Counted from the first letter of the stretch, positions 21,843-34,044 are shown. The stretch: 64,000 bases of DNA from Neonectria sp. B-13 (GCA_002682825.1 NOKP01000030.1:257924-321923), one strand, 5' to 3'. Notes: generated from the letters alone by a model not told the origin. Translations and numbers: made by a program.

Positions 21843-22472
21843 ATCAGCTCTTCCCATTCTGAAAGTACCAGTGCTGACAAGATAACGATGGCTCATTTAC
21901 GACAGGTGACGCATATCCATTTGGGTGTCGTAAGAATAGAGATCGCTACGGAGTTTAATGTATCTCTATGTCAAACCGAGAAGTGTGAGGTCTAATATAC
22001 CTTTCAATTGCTATTTTCTGATTGGGTTAAATCCTTGCTCGTGACCTAAGTGTATGCCTTCCGACACCCAAAGGGATACGGAGGTATCGGTTTGAGAAAG
22101 GATCGCCCTAGCTGGATCACGTTCGAAACTCACGTCGGGGCTAGAAATGTGATCAACTGCGTTTCGGTACGAATTCGGCTTTCCTGTCCCGTGGGTGAGG
22201 AGCTAGCGCCCACGAGGCGTAACTGACCCCTCTCTATGGACCGTTACGGAAGCTCGTATCCATGTATTTCGCCTTGTGCCAAGCCACTAACAAGAACTCA
22301 TGCTCGTCGTACCCGCCCGACCGCCTTCAGCTGAACTGATCCTGGCGTATGCCATATCAAGATAAATATTGTCATCTGCCCTTTGTTCCCGCCGAGTCTC
22401 TATTCCTGGGGTAATCTTTTTCTCAATAAACTAGGAGCACTCGTCGTTGAGTGTGCAATCTAGCCTTCCAAA
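21843..22472. other. Intergenic interval
   Basis: About 630 bp with no supportable gene; the right half is the likely promoter and leader of the following membrane protein gene. Confidence 0.4.
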
Positions 22473-23340
22473 ATGGCGCAACTGCGTGCAATGCAAGAGC
22501 ATCACGAATACTCTCTTCGAAATCGCCAAATGACTACCTCCGTCAATGTCTTGTCAACTGGCAAGTGGTGGTCCAAGTCGATCCTGCGCCTCTTGTCCAT
22601 ACTCTTCAGCGGTGCAATCATCGGGGTTTCCGTGGTTTACTATACGCATTGGACCATAGGTGCACTCGTCATGATGGGCCCGCCAGTGCGTCAACCCACC
22701 TGAGCCCCTTCATCTATCCATACTAAAAAGTCTTCACTTGCAGGCAGGTATTGCCATTGTTTGGGACTTCGTCGACGCTGTCGGCCTTTGTGTACGGCGC
22801 AACCATGAAGGCGTGCCCGCTGGTGCTTGTATCCTTGTCGATCTGATCCTGTTCCTCGGCTTCACGGCAATGTCGAGCGTTCTCGCTTTTACTGTCTCGA
22901 AACTCAGTGACTCGGGGTTCTACTTTGCCTTCTTTCAAGATGGAGTAGGCGCGGAGTACCTTTATATCGCCCTTATTTTTGGTTTCCTGGCAGCGTACGT
23001 GACTCATCGTGAAGCAGTCTTCCGCTGTAGAGCCCAGCTAACCGCATGTCTACTTAGGATCGTGCATCTGACGATAATGGCCATGGCCTGTTATGAGACC
23101 AAACGTCGGCCCCTTGCCTCCACGACACCGCAGCTTGTCTACGTTGAAGTCAATCCTGACGGCTCTGTTGTCCCTATAGCCCACCTTAACCAGCAGTCGC
23201 AGATGGCCTTCTCGCGAGAAGGACCCCCACCAAGTTATAGCTTGCCAGAGGAGCATGTCTCGCCACATCGACTTCAAGATCAGATAGAAGCTTCAGAGCT
23301 ACCCGCAACGTCCGCAGTACAGTTAGGAAAGAAAGGATAA
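22473..23340 (+). CDS. Four-helix integral membrane protein, unknown function
   Basis: Proposed exons 22473..22685, 22744..22994 and 23058..23340 give 248 residues. Intron 1 (22686..22743) has donor GTGCGT and acceptor CTTGCAG. Intron 2 (22995..23057, 63 bp) has donor GTACGT, an AGCTAACC branch point and acceptor CTTAG; it is a multiple of three without a stop, so an unspliced reading stays open. Splicing it yields an uninterrupted helix FGFLAAIVHLTIMAMA followed by CYETKRR, a pattern seen at the fourth helix of MARVEL-like fungal proteins. Four hydrophobic segments occur at about residues 36-56, 71-84, 93-120 and 140-165. The cytoplasmic tail contains PPPSYS, a PPxY-type motif that could bind WW domains of a Rsp5-like ligase. 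The function is not known. Confidence 0.72.
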
Positions 23341-24179
23341 GCCATGGTTCTAACGGGAATGAACTTGACTATCCTTGAGCTTCGTCTCCACGCTCTGTGT
23401 TATCTGCCACAAATCATGAAACCACAGAAAGCGGCACATGGTCATCATGATGAAAGGCCATGTTCGACAAATGCCAAAATGACCATATCCCTCAATAAAT
23501 AAACAACCGAACAAAAAGGTTCAACAAGAAAATCACGTCCGTCATTCGGTTTTCAAATCCGAGCCTCAACTTTTCTCAGTGGACGAGTTGAATCCTTAAC
23601 ACTTGATCAATGACGCTTGTTGTTAACAGAAACCATCTCAAGAATTCATAAGCATCCCGAGAGGTTTCTCAGAAGCTATTACTCTGTTCCAGTAGCCAAG
23701 TGAACATGATGCAAGACTCTCACTAAAGGTATCCTAAGCCGGCAAATATCCAGGCATCTCACAGTGCCGAGACAGCTTTACCTAGCTGTTTCGATACTCT
23801 CCCTGTCCAGTGGATGATGTACTTCAGCTACCTTCCAATATCTAGGTGTAATATTTAGCAACCTGGCAACACAAAGCGGCTTCCAGCCCTACACTACAAA
23901 CACAGTTGCGACGCTTACAAGTAAGAAACTCAGAAAAGGGAAGACACTCGGAGACAATGTCCTAGTTTCCACAATTCACATGTTTCTAGTAATACAAGCA
24001 ATAATATTTCCATACTTCTCAGCTCAACATCTAACTGAAGAAGGCGACCTGTGTATGAGTCGCCTTTCTCACCAAGATCGTTGGCATGAGGTAATGGATG
24101 GAATAGTATAGTGTCCTTATTGACAAATCGGGCTTTGTCAAGTGATTGTATTAGCGACATGAAATTAGAAATAGCTCTC
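23341..24179. other. Convergent 3' intergenic interval
   Basis: About 840 bp between two convergent genes. It presumably holds both 3' untranslated regions. No coding signal seen. Confidence 0.4.
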
Positions 24180-27100
24180 CTAGCCTGTGCAGGTATGCGT
24201 GCCATCCAACATGCTTCCAATCTCATCCAGTTTCTTCTGCCAAGAGTCTGACTCTACCCCTTTGTCTTTATGCTTATCCTCGTTAGGTCCCTCGACATCC
24301 ACAAACACATTTTCCCCTAGTGTCATATCCCCTTCGTATAAAGGATCCCCCAACTCTTTGAGCAAGCCTGGCCCAACTTCTCCGGCACCCTTGGGATCTT
24401 TCCAAACCTGGACTTGGAAGCTTTTCTTTTGGCAGAAGAAAAATTCTTCGGGCAAGTCATGATTCTTCTCGGCAAAGGGTTGCATAGAATCTTCGGGGAT
24501 TTCAGACAAGCCAAGAATCAAACCTTCTGCAAGGAGCCCAGGGACTGCTTCACCTGGGGTTGTCTCCGAAAGACTTGGGTTGAACTTGACATTGCTGGCA
24601 GACAGGGAGATGTTGGGGGCTTTGGCAAGCATGTGGGAAATATGCATTTCTTGTTCGGTGCCGTACAAATAGAATGGCATGAACTTCTCGGGGTATTCAG
24701 TGTCGCGATTAATGGAATTCAGTGGTCGGCTTTTGACAACAGACTTGAAGGAGACGGTCCCGTTTTTGTGATTGTATTTTCTGTACATTGTGAGGTTGTT
24801 TCTTGAGAGGAGATTTTGAGATGGTTACGTACCGTGTGCCCTTTTCGTACATGATCATCGAAATCGCGCTCGAGTCTGAAGTGCCGATATCGTTGACAAC
24901 ATCCTCGATGGATAGTTTGTCATCGGACTCCAGCATGACAATGCTGTCCTGACCATCCTTCAACAAATCTCGATAAAACTCCCGCAATGTGTCGTCGAAT
25001 GTTGCAGAAAGGATAATCTGTTGTCGTCTGGTTACGCTGTGGAATGATGCCTGGAATATCAAGAACACTTCGGAAGCACCAGATGAACCCTGCACCAGAA
25101 ACTGGACTTTTTTCTTGCCGGGGTTGTTCCTCTTCCGACAGACCTTGACCTCGTTTCTGATCACCTCCTCTAGATCCTTCATCAACTTGACAATGAAGTT
25201 CTGACGTGTCGGAAATGGACTCATGACGACGTTTCTCAGGACAAACAGGCTTTGGTGGGATTTACCAACTCCCATTCTCTCCATGAACACTTGCGCGCAT
25301 GTGCCATAATCCTCATACGCAAACTGTGTCGAAGTTAAGAATATGGGGATCGTGGAAGGATCGGTATTAGCAGAGGTGATAGACAATCTGTCCACAACCC
25401 TCTTCATCAAATAGTTTGCCTCCTCCAAGTCGGTGTTCAGGGTTCCGTTCTCGTCTTTCCAGTTGAGTGCAAAGGCGTTGATGTTGGTATCTGATCCGAG
25501 GTCGCGGATTATCTTCATTGCGTCTGGTGAATCAAAGATCTCGTGATCTTCCTTCCCGATGATGAGATCACGGATCTTTTGCCTCTGCTTCTGTACCGCG
25601 GCTGACAAGAACGGTTTGTTGCCATGATTTTCGGCAGGGAGCATATTGAATGGGATACAGATAAAGTCGTCATTGATCATGGTTGCATAATGTGCAGATA
25701 GCTAAGAGCTGTTAGCACGAACCGAACATGGAGCCACGCAAGGATTTGGAAACGTTACCCTGGCACTCGTGAATGTCGCTTCGCCAAGCAACTTACCGTA
25801 ACCACGGGGGTTCAGGCCGATGGTCTGGTTGGAAAACCATGCAGACATGGCTGCGGCGCCAGGTTTACTGATGGCAAGAGAGATGGTTAATTTATGGCGA
25901 CCAATCCATGGGCTTGTGAGTAATTCTCGGGAAATGACCTACCTGCCTTCGACTCCATAAACACCGATGTTTTCCGCAGACCCTTGGGAAAGATAGGGGC
26001 CTGACCATGTCACCAGGTGCCTCATTCTTCCGTCCCGATACACCAAGCTTCCTGCGGGATATGGGATATAGCCAGCTTTGTGTGGATCCACGGTGATTGA
26101 GTCTGCCTCTGCCAAAGCCTTGAGGTCTTGTACGGTTCTCGGATCCAAGTACCACTCTGGTTCAGGCTTGGTGGAAGAATGTTCCGAAACGCGGTACCGC
26201 CTTTCTGAATTCACCATGGTGGCGAAGTAGCCTCCCCAAGCTGCATCAGCATGGACGAGGAACGAAAGACCGTGTTCGTCCTGAAACTTGTTTCGCAGAC
26301 GCAAGATTTCGGTCAGTCTGTCAACTGCCCCTTCCTCTGTCGAGCCAATTACGGCCACCACCGCGTAGACTGCTGTCTTGTTCTCGACACAATCTTGCAG
26401 CTTTTTCTCCAGCACTTTGATGTCAATTTGGGCGCTGTTATTGACATCGACTCCGATGACATTTCCTGAACCAAGCCCGGCAATCGCTATGAAGCAAGCC
26501 ATGTCAGCCCTTATTGAGCTTCTCCATATACGGGGGGAAACGCACCTGCTCCTTTTGGCCATGAGTAATGACGTGTCTTGCTGACAAAATACTTGGTCGG
26601 GCTTTTAACCTGAAACTCCTTCTCCAATGCCTCGCGGCCAATGGTCTGGATGTTGTACTCGTTAAGAGCGCTCTCCAAGAATTTACTTGTGATGCCAAAC
26701 TGCTTGTCCAGTTCATTGGGGAGATCAAGGACTATCTCGGGACGGAGATTGAGCAGCTCCCATCCATCCAGATCCTTGAACAGCTTTTTCGACGAGTGGT
26801 GGCATGACGTTGCATAGAACTTTCCAGCGATGAATTGGAGCTTTCCACGTCTCAATGCAAGGGAGAGACTCAGAGGGTAAAACTTGAGGTTTCGTGCTAC
26901 CATGTGCCACATATTAGCGTCCACGTCAAGCATACTTGAAGACATGTTTGAAGAGTAGCCAGACGTACCAACCCAGATAGATTCCAAATTCGCAATAGTC
27001 CCGTCACAGGTGATGTGTCCCCACGACACCGGGGATTTCTGTTCGTCAATGTTGTACCCGAACAGCTTACACAGTTGCTGACCGACTCGCAGTTCAACCA

Positions 27101-27546
27101 GAGTTGTCATTGGACTGGCCTCGAGGGCGACATTGTTCGGGTTGTACAACATAGTCATGAAGTACCCCAGTAGGGACGACATGGTCAAGTCTGTGCACAT
27201 ATGGGCTTCATAGCGGGGCGACCAGAAAGGTGCGGAATGCTCGCCCAGCAGCTGTGCGACCTTCTCGGTAGCAAGACGAAGATCAGTCCTCACCTTCAGA
27301 AACGTGTCCGAACGTCGAAATTCTTTCGAGATAAAGCCCTGTTTACTCAGCGTCAGTGGGCAGGATGGAATTCGAGAAATTGTCTGGGGGCAGCACTTGA
27401 TCCTCGGGATAGTAGCTCTGCCTGGCAACAAGCAATTCATCCAAAATCGTGTTGATGTTTGCCCTGAAATCGGGGAGATTCGCACCCTTTGGTCCGATAA
27501 AGTAGGCGTGAGCGGCATCGAGCTCTTCTCTGCGTGCTTCAGACAT
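24180..27546 (-). CDS. PLP-dependent group II decarboxylase with long C-terminal extension
   Basis: Seven exons: 27546..27397, 27338..26969, 26896..26546, 26486..25943, 25867..25759, 25701..24833, 24780..24180; 997 residues. Phases close at every join. The decarboxylase fold spans about residues 20-560: SPRYEAHMCTDL, SWGHITCDGTIAN, WPKG, the cofactor Asp371 in HADAAWGG and the Schiff-base Lys427 in DPHKAGYIPYPAG. The family removes CO2 from an amino acid such as tyrosine, aspartate or glutamate; the substrate here is unknown. More than 400 residues follow the usual end of the fold, without a domain I recognise. The first intron has an atypical donor (GTGCTG) but a good branch point (CACTGAC). 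The second intron (26897..26968, 72 bp) is stop-free and in frame. Confidence 0.87.
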
Positions 27547-27670
27547 GATGGCTGAGTGTGGGTTGTTGTTCTTGTTGCTGAATTGAAAAATAGTGCTAGG
27601 GGAGCTTGAAGTTGGTCTCTGTGGACTTGTGGAGTGAGATACTAGAACAAAAAGAAAGTAGATGAATCGC

Positions 27671-27677
27671 CTTTATA
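27671..27677 (-). promoter_or_regulatory. TATA-like box of the decarboxylase gene
   Basis: Reverse-strand TATAAAG, 125 bp upstream of the start codon at 27546. Position suits a core promoter with a leader of about 90 bases; inferred from sequence only. Confidence 0.4.
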
Positions 27678-29171
27678 TGTTGACTCGATCATTGATATTG
27701 TTAATGGAGCCGTATGTTCATTTGCCCAAAGAGATGACGTACATGCAACATATTACCAACTTTTAGCATACAGGATGCTGTGAGAGCCGAGGAGCGGCAT
27801 GCAAGATGCCGGATTCTTCACGAGAACTGAGACCTGCATCGGAGCACAACCGGGAATCCTACCGGCACGTAACCTGGCACAGGGGTTCGGGTGTTCTTTG
27901 CGGGGCAGTAACGTTAGTCTCGTGAAACAATCGAGGTCACAATGCATCTCGGTCAATCACCCATTGAAAACTTAAGCATCCAAGCTCGGAGACGGACGAT
28001 CCTGATGCATCCAAGCCAGCCACAGGTTCAATAGTTGGAGCTGATCTTTCCCTGGAGGATGAGTTGGTCCTGGGTATCCTCGGCTTCAGCCGCTCACTAG
28101 GTCCCGTGTCTCAGATTTGGCCAATCGGGATAAACGTTGAGACCAGGCAATCGTCATTGAATGGAGTAAAGCCAGGGGTTCAGTAAGACAACAGCTGCAT
28201 TAAGCCCCCTCAGTGATCTACCAACATTGGCGTGGCGGACGGAGATACATAGGATTGGTCAATCAGTGCATTCCCCGTCAACGCCGCTGTGTCATCAGCA
28301 GTGCTTCTGTGAACGAAGTGCGGGCCGAAAGGTGAACTGCGTGTAACGTGGTTACGGCACGGGCCGGTCCCCTCTGGCTGTAGGCGTTCTAGGTGATGTG
28401 AGGCAGCGTAATCGCGACGCAATTGCGCACGAGCCGGCCCCGTCAGCTTGCGTCGTGGATTCCAAGCTTTTCTGGCGACTTGGTGGAGTTGCTATCCCGA
28501 GGGGGGAAGTTTGCGTCCGGAGTGTCTCGTACCGAGGCAATCTATCATGCTCCCGATGTTCTGCAAGTGTGCGGTATCACGGTGGTCACTGTGCCGAGCA
28601 ACAAAGGGTACATCCGGACGACGAGACTAAGAGACTAGGAACACTGCACTGCCAGCACTCTGGACCATCCAGTACAAGCCTGACTCTTACGGAACCCAGG
28701 CTCCTTACTTCTTCAATAAGTACACAGAGAAAGAGACAGGAGGATCCCAGACTGGGCCAACTACCCCCTGAGTGGGAGGCTGTTAAGGCGGTGTTCTGTT
28801 AAAATAGTTGTGCCACGAATCTAGACGAAAAAAGAAGAAGGGGGGCTAAGAAGTATCTATTTATTGCTCATAAGCGGGCTACAATATCTGGTATGTTGCA
28901 AGCTAGCTAGTGCAATATAACCCCCACCCAAAAGTAGGGATCTTCCTTCCCTTTTGGAGTAACGGTATATTAACAATCTATCTAACTGGCTGCGGTTTGT
29001 CAACTACTGTATCTGTAGCACTTCATGGATAAGCTGCATCGCTTGCCATATCCGAAGTATACCCAACCGCAGCAATCTTGAACGGCCATCCCGAGGTGCG
29101 GGGAAGGTTCCCTTGACCTCTCTGCCCATCTCCCCATCTCCAAACCCAGGCCATTTTCTACGCCGCTCCAG
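27678..29171. other. Divergent intergenic interval
   Basis: About 1.5 kb between the decarboxylase and the dipeptidyl peptidase III gene, transcribed away from each other. Short open frames near 28398..28802 are unconvincing. It is likely the promoter of both genes. Confidence 0.4.
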
Positions 29172-29178
29172 TATAAAA
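29172..29178 (+). promoter_or_regulatory. TATA box of dipeptidyl peptidase III gene
   Basis: TATAAAA located 27 bp before the ATG at 29205, which would give an extremely short leader if used. Inference from position. Confidence 0.4.
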
Positions 29179-29204
29179 GCCTCACCAGTCTGCTACAACT
29201 TGCA

Positions 29205-31649
29205 ATGGCTGTCGATGGGGTCCAGGTCTTCAACCTAGGTATCGAGGCCCAGTTCGGGCGCCTCACAGATCGGGAAAAGCGATATGCGCATCACATGGCT
29301 CGGTGAGCGCGGACCAAGGGACCAGCACTCCACGCAAATAGCATGCTAAAAGTTGAGTCTAGCTCTGCCTGGTTCGGAGCAAGAATCATCCTCCGACAGG
29401 TTTCTCCAGAGTCATCCGCAATTTTCGACTTCATCCTCGAGCTCTATCGCAGCTGTTCTGGAAACTGGCGTTCTCTCATCGGATCAGAGTTCAGCGGCGA
29501 GAACCTACAACGCTTCCTGACCTACGCGGCTACGTTTCTTTCCAATGTGGGGAACTACTATCTACGTCCTGGCGCTTGGAGATCAAGCCTACATCCAGTA
29601 CTGACTCCCACAGGGTTCTGGAGATCAAAAGTTCATTCCCGGGGTAGATTGCGCTGTACTCCAGAAACTGGCAGACAGATCCCCAATATTGGCAGGCTTA
29701 TATGAGGAAATCTCCGAGTCCATAAACACCAGACCACCTTTCAGTCTTGGTTATCCGAGTGAGACTGCTCAGAGCAGTTACTATCCCGGGACCGATATCA
29801 GAGAAGAGGACGCCATGATGGTGTCAAAGGTTCTCGAGCAGAACTCCATCTTCCCCGAGAACACCAGACTCCGAAAAGCAGATGGTGGCACTGGATTTGA
29901 GGTCCTTCTTGCCTCTGTCGAAAGCGGAGACGTTGTCCAGCTTCCTCTTCCCAACGGCAAGGGAACTGTGAGAGTTGTTAGGGGAGACCATTCTTTCGAT
30001 CTTCAGCGGGTGTGCGCTGAGCTAACGGAAGCGTCCAAATTCGCGGCCAACGACTTGCAGCGACAATTTCTCGGTGCGTACATCGAAAGCTTCCAAAGTG
30101 GTAGTCTGGACACATACCGCAAGTCGCAACGGGCATGGGTGCGGGACAAGGCGCCCAGAGTGGAAAACATCTTCGGGTTCGTCGAGCCATATCGCGATCC
30201 GCACGGGATTAGAGCAGAGTTTGAGGCTCTGGTAGCCATCGCAGACGACGAAGAGACTAGTCTTCTTGCCAAGTTAGTTGAAAACTCGGCGAAATTCATC
30301 CGTCGACTGCCCTGGGCAACACCAGACAATGATGGAAAAGGGCCGTTTGAGAAAAACCTCTTCGAGCCGCCCGATTTCTCGAGTATCCATAGTGAGTGGC
30401 AAAACAGACCAGGTCTACAACTAAGTGCTTAGATTCTGTAGCGCTCGCGTACTGCTCGAGCATCATATTTCCGGGAATCAACTTACCAAACGTTGGTTCA
30501 AATGCAGAGACCTTTGGCGCGTTTCTTGTGTACACTGACAGTTAATTGCAGTATAACGATATTCGGCAAGAGGACGGCTTCAAGAACGTGATCATTGCCA
30601 ATCGGATGGTCGCCGAGAGCCAAGCAAAGCAGTATCCTTTCATTGACGCTTCCGAGGCGGAGGAATTTAAGAAGCACAAATTCCCGGCTTACTACTGGTG
30701 GGTCGTGCTTCATGAGCTCCTTGGCCATGGCACAGGGCGGATGATGGTTGAGACTGCAGACGGAAAGTTCAACTTCGATACCAAAAATCCACCCGTCAAC
30801 CTCATCACTGGAGAGCCGATTAACTGTTGGTACAAGCCCGGCCAGACCTGGACCGGCGAATTTGGAGACCTGGCAACCACGGTCGACGAGTGCAGGGCCG
30901 AACTTGTTGGTGCCTATCTAATGGACGATCCGGAGCTTCTTGAGATCTTCGGCTTCACTGAAACCTCTGACATTCACGCCGAAGACTGTGAGTAGCTCTC
31001 AAACGGGACAGCTGGCTAGGACTGACATGGCACCTGCAGTAACCTACAATCTATACCAGCAGTTAGGAGTTGATGGTTTGCGGGGACTTGCCAACTTCAA
31101 TGTTCTTAGCGGCGTAAGTGTCCCACGAGTCCTGATGAAGAGGAAAATGTTTTTTTTGTTGCTAATCTACGTCACAGAAATGGGGCCAGGCGCACAGCCG
31201 CGTTAGTATCACCGAAAACACAGGCATCTACGATGGAGACAGGCGTGCTAATGTCCAGATAGGCTCACTTTGCCATGCTGAAGTGCTTACTTCTTGACGG
31301 CGGCGGCGTCATAACTGTCACCCACAACAAGCCAAAGAAATGCCTGACAGTCCGGGTGGACCGTTCCAAGATTCGTTCACATGGAAAGCCAGCGCTAGGG
31401 AAAATGCTCTTGCACTTGCACATGTTTCGATGCACAGCCGATGCTGAAGGCTGTCGCACATACTATGAGGAGCTATCGAGGGTGGACGAGGAATATGTTG
31501 ATTGGCGAGAGACAGTGCTCGCAAACAAACCTCCCCCACTCGTATTCGTGCATGCCAACACGTTCCTTGATGGGGATACCGTCGCTCTGAAGGAGTATGA
31601 GCCAACGATTGAGGGCGTCATTGAAAGCTGGGCGGAGCGGAAGGTGTGA
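29205..31649 (+). CDS. Dipeptidyl peptidase III (M49) with a damaged splice donor
   Basis: Zinc exopeptidase that removes dipeptides from peptide N-termini in the cytosol. Exons by homology of motifs and phase: 29205..29302, 29363..29561, 29614..30391, 30442..30491, 30552..30987, 31040..31113, 31178..31201, 31263..31649 (681 residues). The zinc site HELLGH is at 429-434 and the second motif reads DECRAE, with E488 as third ligand. Other family blocks are IILRQVSPES, NYNDIRQEDGFKN, KWGQAHSR (on a 24-nt exon) and a TFLDGD segment near the end. The second intron must start at 29562, where the sequence is CTACGT instead of GTACGT. Its acceptor and TACTGAC branch point are intact. Read-through meets a stop at 29703..29705; the nearby GT at 29566 gives a frameshift. 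Either the gene is newly inactivated, the donor is non-canonical, or one base is a sequencing error. Confidence 0.82.
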
Positions 31650-32475
31650 GACAGAAATCACGAAATACATTTCCTATAAATATAGCTACACTCATGCTCC
31701 ACCGCGCTGAAGCGCAAGAACATATTGCATAATCTGAAATACCACTATACTCGGAGACGAAACTCAAGCACACCAAAAGCTATATCCGTTTCTAGAGATG
31801 AGCTCCTACTGCTCTAAACCGAGCTATCACTGAGCTTGGGCTGAGGTGCCTGGAGGGGCCTACCTTTGGGATCGTAGACCTTTATTAGGGACCTGGATTG
31901 AGAACAACGTTCCTAAATTTAGGCCCCAGGTAGCCTTTCCTATGACAAAGAACCTAACCTAGAGTTTGTAATTAGGTAGTTTGAGAAACCTACATTTATA
32001 ATGCTGCTTTAAGTAGTAGAGCTTTAACTAATGTAAGAAAAATCTAAAGCTAACTTATATAAAAGATAGATTAATAATTCTTTCATATACAATTTATTAG
32101 TCTTATTATGATAAAGGTAATATGACGTAATAATCTACATATTGAAGTATTGAAATAATTCAAGAGAAATATTTGAAGGAAAGTTTAGGCTTAATATTAA
32201 GTTGGTTAAATTAATAATATAATTAAAATCTAAAAAATCTCTTCTTTATTAGTAAAACGAGTAGAAGTAATAGCTTCATATATTGCTTTAAATTATTACA
32301 CATATATCAACCAGTCTAGAGTATTCAACCACAACGATCCCCTTCGCCACATGAAACCTCAGTGAATACTTCCCCACCACCACCTCCTAGACCATCCAGT
32401 ACCAATAGTTGCGGGTCGTCGTCTTGCTCTATGTGACTGAACTGACGCTGTATTTTGATCAAATGCACACGCTCT
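31650..32475. repeat. AT-rich, probably RIP-affected interval
   Basis: From about 31950 to 32300 the sequence is almost entirely A, T and TA-rich words with no open frames, unlike the flanking genes. This composition is typical of a short repeat relic mutated by RIP, but no element can be named. The first 300 bp are the 3' region of the peptidase gene. Confidence 0.55.
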
Positions 32476-34044
32476 TCATGCCTGCTTCGTAGGATGGTTG
32501 TCGACAAATGCAGTAGGCTTGTCGTTACCATGCTTTGCCTTCTCCTCTAGCATTGCCCCGACTGCGGCGTTGGCATCTGCATAATCCTGCTCCCCATCAA
32601 AAAGCACCGCAATTTCCTCTAGAGTAAGACCACGGGTCTCCACGAAGGTATAGTAAATAACCAAGATAAGAATTGCGTTAAAGACGCACTGGACAATATA
32701 CCAACGCCAAGACAAGGCCTCGAGAGCCACTGGGTTGATATACGACGCCACGAAAGACGATGTGTTAATAACAAACATGGTCCACGCGAAGAAGATACCT
32801 CGCTGCTTTGTGGTGACCGTCTCGAGAGGATACGTGATGACCAAGGGGATCCAGCAGAGGGAGCTGAAGAAATTGAAGATGAAAATGGCTACCACAACCC
32901 CGATGCCATACCCCTTTTTACCTTCCTCGATGTAGCGAGCAGACAGAGCCGTCCACACGATAAAGGCTACAGTCATCATAGTCGTAGAAACGAGGAAGAT
33001 CTTGCGCCGTCCGACTCGGGGGATCAGAAAGGCAGAGCCGAAGGCAGTCAGCCAGTTGCAGATACTCATGATTCCATTGATTAGAGTCTTCTCCTTGGAA
33101 GTAGTCATGCCGATTTGGTTGAGAATCTGGGGTAGATATGCTGCAATGAAGATGCTACCCGCACACTGTGAACCCAAGGCGGTCCAAAACCCCAGCCAAA
33201 GGCGGTGCCTGTTTCCCTTAGACCCGAGAATGGTCTTGATGCCATTCTTGTTGAACTTGATCTCGGTTTTATCGGCTTCGACTCCGGCAATAATCTCTTG
33301 CATTTCCGCCTTGACAATGGCGTCCTCGATGCCATTCCCGTGATATTTAACGAGAATTCTTCGAGCCTCCTCAATCCGTCCCTTCGAGACAAGCCATCGG
33401 GGACTTTCCGGACAAAACCAGACCATGACTGTCTGGTAAGACGGGAGGATAACTTGCAAGATGCACGGAATCTTCCACGCCCATTGCGAGTTCAAGCTAT
33501 AAGTACCAAACGTGATCCATGACCCAAGAATGAGGCCAATGAAGATGGAGGTATTATAGATCGAAGTCAATGTGACTCGTTGCTTTGGATGGGCTAGCTC
33601 CGTGACCAGGACTGGGCCCGCGAGCTGTTGGAGATTCGAGCCGAATCCGAGTAAAAGCTTGCCGCCGGTGAACATCTCGAAGTTTCTGGAGAAGGTTTGC
33701 ATGATGGCCATGCCCACAACAATAGCAGCACCAACGGAGCAAAGCAACTTGCGGCCAAAACGATCCGATAAAGGGCCACCAACGATGCATGCGATAATTC
33801 CTCCAACAGACATAGAGGCACCGTAAAACCCGAGTCTTGAGCCATGAGGATTGTCGAAAGTGTCCATGAAGGTCTGGACCGACTGGAGACCATTGGTCAT
33901 ACTCAGGTCAAATCCCCATGCGGTCGAGGTCAGGAGGGGCGCTATGAGGAGAAAATACAACTTGACAAGGTTTGGGTTCTTCCACCATGGTGGAGATGCT
34001 GCGATCAGCTGGCGAATCTCGTCAGAGTCCAAGGCAGACGACAT
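32476..34044 (-). CDS. MFS sugar transporter, lactose-permease-like
   Basis: Single exon, 522 residues, about twelve hydrophobic segments. Sugar-porter signatures are visible: SDRFGRK after helix 2, PESPRWLVSKGR closing the first half, GRRK in the second half, and FVETRGLTLEE after helix 12. The N-terminal cytosolic stretch and the GWDLS-like AWGFDLSMTNG in helix 1 match fungal lactose/cellodextrin permeases, which import di- and oligosaccharides by proton symport at the plasma membrane. Substrate is inferred only. It is divergent to the GH43 gene (1.2 kb shared promoter) and lies in the same neighbourhood as GH35 and GH79 genes, so it may import the oligosaccharides they process. Confidence 0.9.
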   Translation of the reverse strand: MSSALDSDEIRQLIAASPPWWKNPNLVKLYFLLIAPLLTSTAWGFDLSMTNGLQSVQTFMDTFDNPHGSRLGFYGASMSVGGIIACIVGGPLSDRFGRKLLCSVGAAIVVGMAIMQTFSRNFEMFTGGKLLLGFGSNLQQLAGPVLVTELAHPKQRVTLTSIYNTSIFIGLILGSWITFGTYSLNSQWAWKIPCILQVILPSYQTVMVWFCPESPRWLVSKGRIEEARRILVKYHGNGIEDAIVKAEMQEIIAGVEADKTEIKFNKNGIKTILGSKGNRHRLWLGFWTALGSQCAGSIFIAAYLPQILNQIGMTTSKEKTLINGIMSICNWLTAFGSAFLIPRVGRRKIFLVSTTMMTVAFIVWTALSARYIEEGKKGYGIGVVVAIFIFNFFSSLCWIPLVITYPLETVTTKQRGIFFAWTMFVINTSSFVASYINPVALEALSWRWYIVQCVFNAILILVIYYTFVETRGLTLEEIAVLFDGEQDYADANAAVGAMLEEKAKHGNDKPTAFVDNHPTKQA

